In this document: one piece after another, positions 21,975-32,530 of the stretch
Layout of the letters: the number at the start of each line of letters is the position of its first letter
How positions within the stretch are numbered: the first letter of the stretch is position 1
Assembly: GCA_030789695.1 (NCBI GenBank)
Contig: JAULAV010008712.1
Span: 1-64,000 of the forward strand
Direction of reading: 5' to 3'
Source of the DNA: Scilla litardierei
Lineage: Eukaryota; Streptophyta; Magnoliopsida; Asparagales; Asparagaceae
Length of the DNA stretch: 64,000 bases
Made by a program: the position numbers and the translations under genes
The notes under the pieces: generated by a model
Told to the model about the DNA's origin: nothing
The model's input: only the letters and a program-made list of their open reading frames with translations
Database searches by the model: none

Positions 21975-22817
21975 TGTTACGCCTATTTGGCCGAGACCCG
22001 TAAAGCACGAGCCCAGGAGCCCGACTACTGGTCAAAATCCCATCTGCGTCCTCAAAGCCCATTCGACAAAGGCCCTACAAGGGACCTTCTCGAACGTCGA
22101 TCCGACCCGGCCCCAATAACCCATTGGTCGCTCGCCCACTCCTGCGAAAACCACTCCCCCGGACGCGCGACCACTAAATAGCGATAACGGGGAGGTGCTG
22201 GCAGGGCGGAGAGAGCGGCGGCAAGGGGGGACTGATGGGGCACGATCAATGGCGGACGTGGGACGTGGGTCAGAGGCAATCACGCCGGGGCTCTACAAAA
22301 GGGCCAGGAAGACGACGAAGAAAGAGACCGCATCTCAGGTAACTAAACCTAAGGTACTCCATCAACGACCTCGTTCCCCCAATTCATCTCCTTCCTCCCC
22401 CGCTCGCGCCGAGAGACGCCGTTACGATCTCCTCACGAGTCGGACCGTCTCCGCCGGGCCTCCTTTCTCAGATCTCTATCTGACTTAGGCATCGGAGGGG
22501 ATTTGGCCGGAACCAAGGTCCGGCCCCCTGACGAGCATTCTCGTCTGCGCAGGTGGACAACAGATCAACGGGCCGAGGCTACCCCTCGCCCCTCTCCGAC
22601 CACTCGATCAACCGGACAGTGAGGCTTCCCCTCACCGTCAGCCTGCCGTGGCCGAGCACGTCCTGCCCGAGGCCGAGCGTCTCAACCTGGGCCGAGGCTT
22701 CCCCTCGCCCCTTCTGCACCGATTCGAAGCCCCCGAGGGACCCGAAGCGGGCCCCTTGACCACGTTGACCGGGTTCTCCACGGTCAACGCTTTGTAGTGA
22801 GAAAACACTCTGAAACA
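21975..22817 (+). repeat. 3' LTR of element C
   Basis: 843 bp, about six differences from the 5' LTR (for example near 22124, 22424, 22437, 22493). It is followed by the GTGTC duplication. Confidence 0.95.
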
Positions 22818-23799
22818 GTGTCAAATGCACAGATCTTGACGAAACTTTATTTAGAATGTATATAGCAGTTTCCAGGGCATATCCCCAGAGGGAAGTTGTT
22901 AACTCAGCTTCACTTAACATTGACCACACCATGTCTAACAAGGTCTGGTTTCTCCTTTCTGATACACCGTTATGTTGAGGTGTGTAAGGAGGAGTGACCT
23001 GAGAGAGAATCCCATTCTCTTTTAAGTAAGTAAGGAATTCATGGCCTAAGTATTCTCCTCCTCGATCTGATCGAAGAATCTTAATACTTTTCCTAGTCTG
23101 GTTTTCGACTTCGGCACGGTACTCTTTGAATCGCTCAAAGGTTTCGGACTTATGTTTCATCAAGAACACATGTCCAAATCTTGAGTGATCGTCAGTAAAC
23201 GTGACGAAATATGAGAACCCACCTTTGGCTAATGTAGACATGGGTCCACATACATCGGAATGTACTAGACCCAAGAGTTCGATAACTCTCTCCCCTTGAC
23301 TTGCAAAAGGAGTTTTGGCCATCTTATCTTTGAGGCAAGACTCGCAAGTGTCGAATGACTCATAATTCGAGAGGCCCAAGAGCCCCTCTTTATGTAACTT
23401 GCTGAGTCTCTTCTCTCCGATATGGCCTAGTCTACAATGCCAAAGATAGGTTTCATTAAAACTGGATTCCTTACGTTTTCTTGCATTAACGTTTAATACA
23501 ACCTCATTGCTTAAAGTGTATATTCCATTACCGAGTGTCCCAAAACCTAGCAACTTTCCATCAAGGGCAATGTTCATGACATTTTCGCTGATAGTAAAAT
23601 TATAACCATCTTTAGCCAAAGCGGAGACAGATATAATATTGCATAGGAAATTTGGGATATAGTAACATTGCTTCAAAAGCAAGTTAGCTCCACCAGCTAA
23701 TGTGTGTTTAAGATCTCCTACGGCTACAACATCAACTTTTGCTGTGTTTCCGACTTGGAGAATTATCTCATTTCTTTCAAGTTTTCTAATGATTATCAT
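22818..23799 (-). pseudogene. Element B GAG-pre-integrase and integrase core, interrupted by C
   Basis: Reads leftward. It starts with the region after protease (VGDLKHTLAGG, CNIISVSAL), then the integrase zinc finger (LWHCRLGHIGEKRL, CESCLKDK). The catalytic core follows, with Asp in HSDVCGP, Asp in RSDRGGEY and Glu in HNGVSERRN, the normal Copia DDE set. Element C cuts it after ALETAIYILNKV and the rest continues at 15684. A longer open frame running on into C's LTR is an accident of the insertion. Confidence 0.9.
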
Positions 23800-23802
23800 T
23801 CC

Positions 23803-24096
23803 TTATAACTGGTTACAGATGTGAGAACTTGCACCGGTGTCTAACACCCATGCATTAGAGTTAACTGAAAGAACTACACTTTGCATTGTAGAAGTTAAGG
23901 CATAAACTTGCCCTTCCTTCATTTGTTCCCTTTCTGCTATAGATTTCTTAGACCAGTCACTATTAATATTATAACCAGTTAATAAGTTCTTATCTCGGAT
24001 ATAATTAATCTTACTCGTCATGCTGCAAAGATTAGAACTCCTAATTAGCATGTGTTCATAATATTTTAAAATATAATTAGAATGGTTTTTATCCAA
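23803..24096 (-). pseudogene. Element B protease fragment
   Basis: WVLDTGASSHIC near 23820-23855 is the Copia aspartic protease motif. The frame is the same as that of integrase and is cut by a stop at 23803-23805. Upstream sequence (KSIAEREQMKEGQVYALTS) has no CCHC knuckle, so the usual Gag C-terminus is absent. Confidence 0.8.
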
Positions 24097-25023
24097 TTAT
24101 ACTCTCCCATTAATATACAGATCGTTTAAGCCAAAACATTATTAAATGGGAGCAGGAATCCAACAACCTTGAGTCACCCGACCTTGAGTGTAGCTCAACA
24201 AGTCGTTCGACTCGGCTGTAGGTAGATGAACTCTTAGTCGATCATATCGAATATGACTCCCTATTCGATTTTACCCCTAGTCATTTGTGATCATGAGTGT
24301 GCTCATCCGGATCACAATGGCTAGCCTAGTCGGACCCTTGTTTTCGTGTCTAGCCTGACTTGCCCCGCCGCTCGGTGTATGCACGACACGTCGGTTTCGG
24401 TCAGGACTTAGACTACATTCTTGATTAGACTTGCGTCGATGCTCGGAGGGCGAGACAACGGTTTCAGTCAGGTCAAGAAGTTAATCAAGAAATCGGTTTC
24501 TATAAGATTGACATGGCACGGCTTGAGTGTAGCTCAACAACCGAGACATGTTTCTTACAGTTGCCAACTCCTAAAACAAGGAGGGCTACGATTTATCTTG
24601 AACAAGATTATTATCGTATTGACTTAGGTATAGTCGATGGACTTACACAGTCATGAATCGACACCTTGCGGTCCAGCGGACACGGCCAAGGAATTGACTA
24701 AGCCAGGACCACTTGTTACCCAGACTAGCTAGGTTGGTCCAGCAAACTTAGCCAAGCACATTGACCGACATCATGATCCATTGAAGGTGTTTTCATCAAT
24801 TCTATGATTGTCCAAACAACTAAATGGCTTTTAATTAAAACTAGTTAATCCTTATCAACTAGTGGATCCCTAAAATTCAGAATTTTTGGGTTTGTTAGAC
24901 GATTGTTATTAAGTCCTTATCAACTATAAGGATTTGGGAAAAAATATGCGCTGCTACCCTAATCGTCCAATAGGTATCCTTAAACAATTTAAGTCATAGC
25001 AGAGTATCAAAGATTATCACATA
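24097..25023 (-). other. Element B leader or replaced gag region, noncoding
   Basis: About 0.9 kb between protease and element D where a Copia element should have Gag. I see no Gag-like frame on the minus strand. Short repeated words (cttgagtgtagctcaaca twice, near 24186 and 24523; gtccag/ggtcc words near 24670-24740) suggest noncoding repeat-containing DNA. Confidence 0.55.
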
Positions 25024-26031
25024 TGTTACGCCTATTTGGCCGAGGCCCGGAAGACACAAGCCCAGAAACCCGACCTCCGGTCAAGAGCCCATCTGCACAC
25101 TCGGGCCCACTCGATAAGGCCCTATGGGGGACTCCCCCCAAATGTCGATCCGACCCGGCCCCGGTAACATACGGGTCACTCACCCACTCCAGCGATAACC
25201 GCTCACTCGATCCCACTACCACTTAATGGCAGTAATGGGGAGAGGCTGGCGTGGCGCAGGGAGCGGCGACGGGGGGCGGATCGAGGGGGCACGATTGGGG
25301 GCGGACGAGCGACGTGGGTCGGGGGGAATCACGGCGGAGGTCTATAAAGGGGCTAGGAGGACAACAGGACAAGGGACCGCATCTCATGTATCTAGAACCT
25401 AAGGTACTCCATCAACGACCTAGTTCCCCCATATCATTTCCTTCCTCCCCCGCTCGCGCCGTGGGACGCCGTTCCGATCTCCTCACGAGTCGAACCGTCT
25501 CTGCCGGGCCTCCTCTTTCAGATCTCTGTCTGACTTAGGCATCGGAGGGGTTTTGGCCGGAACGAGCCCCCCTGACGAGTGTTCTCGTCTTCGCAGGAGG
25601 ATACCCAATCAACGGGCCGAGGCTTCCCCTCCGCCCTTCGCCGACCACGCAACAAGCTGGACGATTGAGGCTCCCCCTCGTCGACCGACCACCGAGGCCG
25701 AGCGTCTCGACCCGGGCCGAGGCTTCCCCTCGCCCTTCGCCGAACACGCATCTAGCTGGACGACTGAGGCTACCCCTCGTCGTCCTACCTCCGAGGCCGT
25801 GCTCGTCTGTCCGAGGCCGAGCGTCTCAACCAGGCCGAGGCTACCCCTCGTCCTACCAACGACCAAGGACCCCGAGATGACCCAGTCGACGCGCTCCACG
25901 TCGTCGGCAGACCAGATTCGAGCCTCTACAGCACCAACTTGACTCGCCCGAGGGACCCAAGCGGGCCCCTTGACCACGTTGACCGGGTTATCCACAGTCA
26001 ACGCTTTGTAGTGAGAAAACACTCTGAAACA
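25024..26031 (+). repeat. 5' LTR of element D
   Basis: 1008 bp. TATA box TATAAAG at 25343-25349. It is longer than the LTR of C because of extra copies of a roughly 110-bp unit (ggccgaggcttcccctcg...gccgagcgtctc) between about 25615 and 25860. Confidence 0.94.
25343..25349 (+). promoter_or_regulatory. TATA box of LTR D
   Basis: TATAAAG after ggaggtc. Also present in the 3' LTR near 32850. Element C has TACAAAA at the same place. Confidence 0.7.
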
Positions 26032-26033
26032 TC

Positions 26034-26050
26034 TGGCGCCGTCTGTGGGA
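26034..26050 (+). promoter_or_regulatory. Primer-binding site of element D
   Basis: TGGCGCCGTCTGTGGGA, two bases after the 5' LTR, identical to A and C. Confidence 0.8.
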
Positions 26051-26086
26051 ACGAACTGTCCCACGAAGAAACAAACCACATCTGCG

Positions 26087-27380
26087 ATGACGCGACCTCC
26101 CTCATCTCGGCGAAAGGAGAGCGAGGCCCTGACGCGGGGCGACAGGGCCCGCCATCGTTGGCAAGAATGGGCACGGGCCCGACGCGAGGAGGATCGTGAG
26201 GAAAGGGCCGGGAAGCCCTCCCCTTCCCCACCGGTCGGGAGACCGAGTGCGTCCGTAACGGCGCGCAGCTCGGACGTGGCTTTGGTGGTGTCAGTGGTCA
26301 TAGACACTACCATGGTACGACGGCTGCTTGTCGACACCGGCAGCTCCTGTGACGTCCTCTTTATGTCAACCCTGGAAAAGATGGGGCGGCGGAAAGAAGA
26401 CTTACGACCTCGCTCGGGTCCCGTGGTTGGATTCACGGGTCACTCCACCCCCATCATCGGTACGATCCATCTCCCGGTAACGCTCGGAGACGCACCGGAC
26501 TCGGTGACCCTGGCGGTGGAATTCATCGTATTGGGGATCGGGTCGGAATACAATGGGATCATCGGCCGACCCCTACTCAACGCCGTCGGCGCGGTAGTCT
26601 CGACCCTCCATCAGACTATCAAGTTCCGAACGCCGGGGGGGATGGGGCAAGTCGAAGGCGACGCGGGGAGACCGAGTACCTGCTATCAACTGGCAGAGGA
26701 AGGTCCCGAGGATCGTCTAGCCGACCGGATGGCCGCGCTCGACTTGAGGAGTGGGCCTAGGCTCGCCCCTGCGGAGGAGCAGGAGCAAATCCCGGTCATG
26801 GACATCGAGGGCCGGTTCGTCTCGATCGGGAGAGGGCTGAGCCAGGACCTGAGGGATCAGCTGATCGAATGCCTGGAGGCGAACCTGGACATCTTTGCTT
26901 GGTCACCGGAAGACATGCCCGGCGTAGACCCCCAGGTGATCGTCCACCAGATCAACGCCGACCCCAACTTCAAGCCGGTTAGGCAGAAGAAGCGCAACCT
27001 GGGCGGCGAGAAGATGAAGGCAGCCTCCGAGGAAGTGGAGCGTCTCCTTGATGCCGGCTTCATACGAGAGGTCTGGTACCCGGAGTGGCTGTCGAACGTG
27101 GTGATGGTCAAGAAACCCAACGGGAAGTGGCGAATGTGCGTGGACTTCAGTGACCTCAACAAGGCCTGTCCCAAGGACAGCTACCCCCTGTCGCGCATCG
27201 ACCACCTGGTGGACAACGCCTCGAGGTACGAGATGCTAAGCTTCATGGACGCTTACTCCGGATACAATCAAGTCCAGATGGACCCCCGGGACGAAGAGAT
27301 GACAGCCTTCACGACGGACCGGGGAACTTACTGCTACAAGAAGATGCCCTTTGGCTTGAAGAACGCGGGGCCAATTACCA
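26087..27380 (+). CDS. Element D short leader, aspartic protease and RT N-terminal half
   Basis: ATG 26087 occupies the position of C's gag ATG (same distance from the PBS within a few bases). About 60 residues of Arg/Glu-rich leader then join the protease: LLVDTGSSCDVLF with catalytic Asp at residue 83, then GFTGHSTPI and YNGIIGRPLL. A linker and RT follow in the same frame (PVRQKKRNLGGEKM, KKPNGKWRMCVDFSDLN, SFMDAYSGYNQV, YKKMPFGLKNAG). The frame is lost at a G run (27367-27370), one base shorter than needed to reach the downstream frame, and then reads nonsense to 27559. The whole Gag core has been deleted cleanly. Confidence 0.88.
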
Positions 27381-27384
27381 GAGA

Positions 27385-30129
27385 ATGGTCAACAAGGTTT
27401 TCAGCTCCCAGATCGGGAGGAACCTGGAAGTCTACGTCGACGACATGCTTGTCAAGTCAAGGCGACCGGAAGACCACATCGCCGACTTATGGGAGACCTT
27501 CGAGCGGTTGCGGCGACACCACATTCGGCTCAACCCCGCGAAGTGCACGTTCGGGGTAAGATCTGGCAAATTCTTGGGATTTATGATAACTAACCGTGGC
27601 ATTGAAGCTAATCCCGACAAGATCGAGGCGCTGATCAACATGCGCGAGCCGACGACGATCAAAGAGCTACAGAGGCCGAACGGGCGCATCGCAGCCTTGG
27701 GGCGATTCCTTTCCAAATCAGCGGAAAGATCGCTCCCCTTATCCATGGTCCTAAGGAAAGCGATCGCGGAACCTCCAGACAATAGGAAGACGATACTTTG
27801 GGACGAAGACTGCTCCAAGGCGTTCGGAGACCTCAAAGAGTATCTCCGCAGCCCACCTCTCCTGTCCAAACCACGGGAAGGGGAGTCGCTGAGCCTTTAC
27901 CTGGCGTGCGCGGAGGAAGCTGTGAGTTCGGTGCTGATCCGGGAAGACGGTGGGGTGCAATGGCCGGTATATTACACGAGCCGGATCTTGAAGGGGGCGG
28001 AGGTGCGATACTCGCCCATGGAGAAACTGGCGTACGCCCTCGTCCTCTCAGCACGAAGGCTCCGACCCTATTTCCAGGCCCACACCATACTGATCCTGAC
28101 CGACTCGCAACTGGAGCAGAACCTCAAGAGATTCGATCGGATGGGAAGGATGCTAAACTGGGGAGTGGAACTGAGCGAGTTCGACCTCCGATTCAAACCG
28201 CGCATGGCCATCAAAGGGCAGGCCCTAGCCGACTTCATCGCCGAGTGCAGAACGGAAGGAAATGGCCCCCCGGAGGAAGAAGACCCGGCGACGGTAATTG
28301 CTCAACCCCTGTCCTTTCTTTCGGCTGACCACTATCAGCCAGGGGATCCAGGAGTGTGGATAGTCCATGTGGATGGGTCGGCCACACAGTCAGGAGGCGG
28401 GGCTGGGATTGCAATCCGATCTCCGGAAGGGAACATTGTGGAATACGCGTTGCGGTTCGAGTTCCCAGCCACGAACAACGTGGCGGAATACGAAGCAGTG
28501 ATCAACGGCCTGAGGCTGGCCCTGGAGCTCGGGGCCGAGTCCGTCCGCCTCCTCAGTGACTCGAAGCTCATTGTCAACCAACTCTTGGGGAGTTACGAGG
28601 CACGGGAGGAGGCGATGCAGAGATATCTCCCTGTCGCCAGAGCGGCGATGTCCAAGTTCAAGGACGTGGAAGTCTTGCACCTCCCGCGATCAGAGAATGC
28701 GCGGGCAGATGCGTTGTCGAAGCTGGCCTCGTCCTCGCCAAAGGAACTGGGCCGCACCATCTACATGGAGAACCTGCCGTCCCCCAGCACAGAGGAGCAT
28801 GAGGTGATGGCGATCGACCAAGAACCCACCTGGATGGACCCGATCATCTGGTACCTCACTCATGGAGAGGTGCCGACCGATGGGGACGAACGCCGAACCC
28901 TGGAGAGAAAGGCGCTCCGATACGTGATCCATGAAGGGACGCTCTACCGGAGACGCTGGACCAAGACGGACGTCCTCCCATACCTGAAGTGCATCAGACC
29001 GCAAGAAGCTGACTACGTCCTACGGGAGGTTCACGACGGGATCTGCGGGAATCACCACGGGGGCAAGATAGTCGCACAGAAGATCTTGAGGCAGGGATAC
29101 TACTGGCCGACCCTGGCCCAAGATGCAACAAGCTACGTCCAGAAATGCCAAGAATGCCAGAGGTACGCCCACCACATCTCGACTCCTCCGTCAGAGCTCA
29201 TCCCTATCGTGAGCCCCATCCCCTTTGCGAAATGGGGGCTCGACATCCTCGGACCGTTTAAACCGGGACGAGGGCAGCGGAAGCATCTGATCATGGCAGT
29301 GGACTACTTCACCAAGTGGATCGAGGCCGAACCGTTGGCCACCATCACGTGGAAGAAAGCGAAAAGCTTCGTATGGAATTCCATCATCTCCCGATTCGGA
29401 GTGCCACGGGCCATCGGCACAGACAATGGGAAGCAGTTCGACTCCGCAGGGTTTAAAGATTTTTGCGAGGAATGGGGAATCAAGCTCCTCTTCGCCTCAG
29501 TAGCGCACCCCCAGACCAACAGGATGGCAGAAGCGGCCAACAAGTGCATCATAGAGCCCCTCCGGAAGAAAGTGAAAGACGCCGAAGGGAACTGGCCAGA
29601 AGAGCTCCCCGGGATACTCTGGTCATACCGGACGACCCACAAGGAGGCTACTGGCGAGACCCCGTTCAGGCTCACCTACGGGGCCGAGGTGGTGGTGCCG
29701 GTCGAATTGGGTGAAGAATCTCTCCGCCTCAAATACTTTGAGGAAGACCGGAACTCGCAGGGCCTGGGGCTCAATCTGGAGCTCCTCGACGAGCGACGGG
29801 AGCAGGCACTGGCCACCATCATCCGCCAGAAGCAGAAGGTGGCCCGATACTACAACGCTTGGGTGCGGGGGAGAAGCTTCCACCTTGGGGACCTGGTCCT
29901 CTGGAAAGCGGGCTTCAACACTGATACCGCTCGCAAAGGGAAGCTCGCGGCTAGATGGGAGGGACCCTACAAAGTCGTCGAGGTCCTCGGACCCGCAGCC
30001 TACCGACTAGCCGACATGGAGATAAAGCAAAAAGATATACAGAAGGATGCACGAAGAGGTCGAGGGGCATTCCCCTCCCTCATTTTTCTCCGGGGGCACC
30101 GGTGGAGCCACAGGCTGGCAGCCCACTAG
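27385..30129 (+). CDS. Element D RT C-terminal half, RNase H, archaeal RNase H and integrase
   Basis: 914 codons without a stop. YVDD is at residues 17-20, then LNPAKCTFGV and GKFLGF. RNaseH-1 follows (LSLYLACAEEA, VYYTSRIL, ELSEFDLRF, IKGQALADF). The archaeal-type RNaseH starts near residue 325 (HVDGSATQSGGGAG, NNVAEYEA, LLSDSKL, ARADALSKLAS) with its acidic set intact. The integrase zinc finger is near 550-595 (H/H, CQECQ). The core has Asp in AVDYF (about 640), Asp in TDNGKQF and Glu in MAEAANK. The C-terminus has FHLGDLVL and RWEGPYKV but lacks the usual end and continues into about 45 unrelated residues. The last 50 bp overlap the end of the antisense gene tail to tail. Confidence 0.9.
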   Translation: MVNKVFSSQIGRNLEVYVDDMLVKSRRPEDHIADLWETFERLRRHHIRLNPAKCTFGVRSGKFLGFMITNRGIEANPDKIEALINMREPTTIKELQRPNGRIAALGRFLSKSAERSLPLSMVLRKAIAEPPDNRKTILWDEDCSKAFGDLKEYLRSPPLLSKPREGESLSLYLACAEEAVSSVLIREDGGVQWPVYYTSRILKGAEVRYSPMEKLAYALVLSARRLRPYFQAHTILILTDSQLEQNLKRFDRMGRMLNWGVELSEFDLRFKPRMAIKGQALADFIAECRTEGNGPPEEEDPATVIAQPLSFLSADHYQPGDPGVWIVHVDGSATQSGGGAGIAIRSPEGNIVEYALRFEFPATNNVAEYEAVINGLRLALELGAESVRLLSDSKLIVNQLLGSYEAREEAMQRYLPVARAAMSKFKDVEVLHLPRSENARADALSKLASSSPKELGRTIYMENLPSPSTEEHEVMAIDQEPTWMDPIIWYLTHGEVPTDGDERRTLERKALRYVIHEGTLYRRRWTKTDVLPYLKCIRPQEADYVLREVHDGICGNHHGGKIVAQKILRQGYYWPTLAQDATSYVQKCQECQRYAHHISTPPSELIPIVSPIPFAKWGLDILGPFKPGRGQRKHLIMAVDYFTKWIEAEPLATITWKKAKSFVWNSIISRFGVPRAIGTDNGKQFDSAGFKDFCEEWGIKLLFASVAHPQTNRMAEAANKCIIEPLRKKVKDAEGNWPEELPGILWSYRTTHKEATGETPFRLTYGAEVVVPVELGEESLRLKYFEEDRNSQGLGLNLELLDERREQALATIIRQKQKVARYYNAWVRGRSFHLGDLVLWKAGFNTDTARKGKLAARWEGPYKVVEVLGPAAYRLADMEIKQKDIQKDARRGRGAFPSLIFLRGHRWSHRLAAH

Positions 30130-30787
30130 GGTCTCCCCCCTTACTCCGTTCGACGTCAGAGTACATCCGAAGATCCTCGAAGTTGACCCCCGAGAGCGGG
30201 AACTTCTTTTGGATCTCGGACTGACACCGGGCGAAGCCCTTCTCGAACGCCTCCGATAAGGCGGTCTCAACAAAGGAGGTGGCATACTCTGCCACAGCAT
30301 CCTGAGCGATCCTGGCCGGATCCACCTCCTCCAGCCCCCGCATCCGGACCTCTAAGGTCTCGATCTGGCGTTGGTGCTCCGCCCTCTCCTTCTCGATCTC
30401 CCGGGTTTTCTCGCCAAGTTGGGCAAGAAGGACCCTCGCCTGCTCCTCCGCCACTTCCAGACGATCGGAGAGCTCCAAGGCCTCGGAGGCAGCTGCAGGG
30501 TTGGAGATCTGCACGGCCCCTCCAGATGTGCCGACGCCTCTCAAAAGCTCGGCGAGACGCGCCTCGGCATCCGACTTTGCAGCCAGAGCCAAGGCTCTCT
30601 CTCGGTCCGCCTCCTCCAGGGCAGAGGACATCTCAGTTACGCGAGAATCCAAGGACTGGACCCGCGCTTCCTCTAACTGACCTGCCTCTCCCTTCCCGCC
30701 AGGGGCCTCAGGGCCTCGCCCGGCGTCGGATTTGGCTTTGGGAAGAGCCGTGAATTGGCGCCTCATCGAGAGGCCCACCGAGGACAA

Positions 30788-30858
30788 CTGCGCCAAAGCA
30801 ACGAAGGTAAGACGGCAAAAGCAGCTGGAGAAAGGGGGGACAAGCAGAGACACGCTAC
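30788..30858 (-). other. Predicted intron 2 of element D antisense gene
   Basis: 71 bp, phase 0, after codons CAA CAG as in C. Donor CAG/GTAGCG, acceptor GGCGCAG/TT. Removing it joins two different reading frames, which is good evidence that it is a real intron. Confidence 0.7.
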
Positions 30859-31394
30859 CTGTTGACCAGCCTGGATCACGAAGGTAGCCAAGCAATCACC
30901 TCTGACTCCGTCCAACACCACCTGATCGGGAGGGAGACAACAGTTCTCGGCCACTCGAACGGCGGCTCCGCGGCTCGAAAACACCGACTCCTTCTCCCCC
31001 ACTGGGAAGCGTGGACGAAGAAGACCCTCCCCTGACGAAGGGAACTCGCCAGGAGCGGAGCGGAACGCACCAAGATACCGACTGTAAGCATCAGGAAGAG
31101 AATCGTCCGGGAGGGGTGAAGGGCCGACCCACGGCCAGGCAACCTCAACGGGGGCGGGTTGAGGTCGATCAGCAGTCGGCAAGACGTCAACTCTCTCGTC
31201 CCCCTCGCGGACCCTCTTGGAAGACCCCAGCAAGGGAAGAGAGGGAGATGACACCTTCTTCCTTTTTGAGCCTCCGGTCGCGGTCCCGACCCGCTGCTTC
31301 TTCCGAACCTCCAGAACATGATCCCTTCTGCACGGATCCGGATTTGGGACCTGCACGAGAGCGCTGGCGGGAGAGGGACCAAGAGGGAATCCAC

Positions 31395-31469
31395 CTGCAC
31401 TCAAAGAAGAAATGAGAGACAGAACAGAACCTGGACGACCTCGAGGGGCGAACGCTCGGAGAAGCTTAC
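31395..31469 (-). other. Predicted intron 1 of element D antisense gene
   Basis: 75 bp, phase 1, after KTVWPL, matching C after KAVLWSP. Donor TAG/GTAAGC, acceptor GTGCAG/GT. It has no in-frame stop, so alone it would go unnoticed. The match with C reveals it. Confidence 0.68.
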
Positions 31470-32294
31470 CTAGGGGCCACACCGTCTTATGCAAATTGTG
31501 GTCACTAAAGAGGACGTCGATCGAGCGCTCCCTCGCAGGAATCGCCAGCATGTCCTTCGCGGTCTGCTGCTCGGCGACCGTCGGCTCACCCAGATCGAGG
31601 ATGACGGCACCGGCCGCCTCCCACCGAACCGGGAAAGGTACACTCGACGGGAACGCGACAAACACGTATTCCCCCTTCCAACGTTTCAGGGAGCTCGGCA
31701 ACCCCAGCACCAGGGTCATCTTCGGGCGGGCGCTGATGTAAATCCACGCCCCCGATTGGTGGTGGCTCAGGCGGTAGAACTGGGTAAAGAGGCGAAGAGA
31801 GGGCACCACTCCCTTCAGCATGCAGACAACGATGAACCCGACGAGGAGCCCGACGGCGTTGGGACAGAATTGACACAGGCACACGTTGTGGGCCTGAAGG
31901 AACTCAACGATAAAAGGATGGAGCGGGAAACGAAGCCCGAAGCAGAAGCACATCTCATATATTCCAACCTAGTTGGGGCCGGGAAAGCAGATCCGCTCGT
32001 CAGCCCCGGGGGCACGAGCCGAGTAGGGCGGAAGCAAGTAGGCGGAGCGCATGCTCCCGATGGTGGTGGCGCAGTTCGACGAAGGCCACAACAAGACCTC
32101 TGGGGGCACCCCGGAAAGATCATCCCCATGCTGACTAATCGCCGAAGGAGTGCCACCCGCCAGACCTGGAGCTGCGTCGCGCACCGACCGAACCGAACCC
32201 GTGGCAGAGGAAGACGACATGAGGCAGAGCTCAGGCAGAATAGGGATCAGCGCAAAGAAGAAAACGACGGGATGGTGGCTCACGAACCCCTCGG

Positions 32295-32530
32295 CTTCTC
32301 AACTTAAGACGACCCCGCGAGCGGTGGGGATAAGCTCGCAGCTACACGTGGCAGCATCTGAAGGCCGACGGCGCTTCGGAACCCGCGCCTTAAAAGTATC
32401 GAACGGGCCAACTCATGATGACGACTAATAAATGAGTCGGCATCGACTGGCGAGCCTGTCAAAGTCGGCGGAAGTCACATCGGTCGAGCCGAACCGGCCG
32501 AGGCCGATCGACCCGACCGATGGGGGCAAT
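32295..32530. promoter_or_regulatory. Conserved pre-PPT block and PPT, element D
   Basis: Counterpart of 21741-21974, ending tgggggcaat before the LTR. The PPT G run is 32522-32526. It begins only about 75 bp upstream of the antisense gene's likely ATG. Confidence 0.6.

Larger units (their letters stand above)
15685..22817 (+). mobile_element. Element C: gag-only Tat-type LTR retrotransposon, inserted in B integrase
   Basis: 7133 bp with 843-bp LTRs (TGTTACGCC...CTGAAACA) and flanking GTGTC (15680-15684 and 22818-22822). It carries a PBS, a Gag gene with one nonsense codon, a 90-bp tandem array, and an antisense spliced gene, then a PPT. There is no protease, RT or integrase, and the Gag frame simply ends at 18220. 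LTRs differ at about six sites (about 0.7%), so it is the youngest insertion. LTR, PBS and PPT regions are closely related to those of element D. Confidence 0.94.
30080..32220 (-). pseudogene. Antisense three-exon gene of element D (Transposase_28-like), one TAG
   Basis: Exon 1 32220-31470, exon 2 31394-30859 and exon 3 30787-30080. The introns are 75 bp (31469-31395, GTAAGC...GTGCAG) and 71 bp (30858-30788, GTAGCG...GCGCAG). The joined length is 1995 nt (664 residues plus stop), interrupted only by TAG 31969-31971. The 71-bp intron is not a multiple of 3, so splicing is needed to link exon 2 with the coiled-coil exon 3. Exon 1 has ADERICFPGPN and FGLRFPLHPFI, shared with C. Exon 2 is low-complexity with basic RKKQR and SKRKK clusters. 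Exon 3 is a Glu/Ala/Arg coiled coil. Either this copy is newly inactivated or the stop is an isolated mutation. Function unknown. Confidence 0.72.

Noticed and set aside
22579..22817. C-terminal extension of B integrase into C LTR
   Set aside because: Read-through into an inserted LTR. The real continuation is at 15684.
25609..26436. 275-codon minus-strand frame over D LTR and leader
   Set aside because: Spans an LTR boundary and PBS. Opposite strand holds protease.
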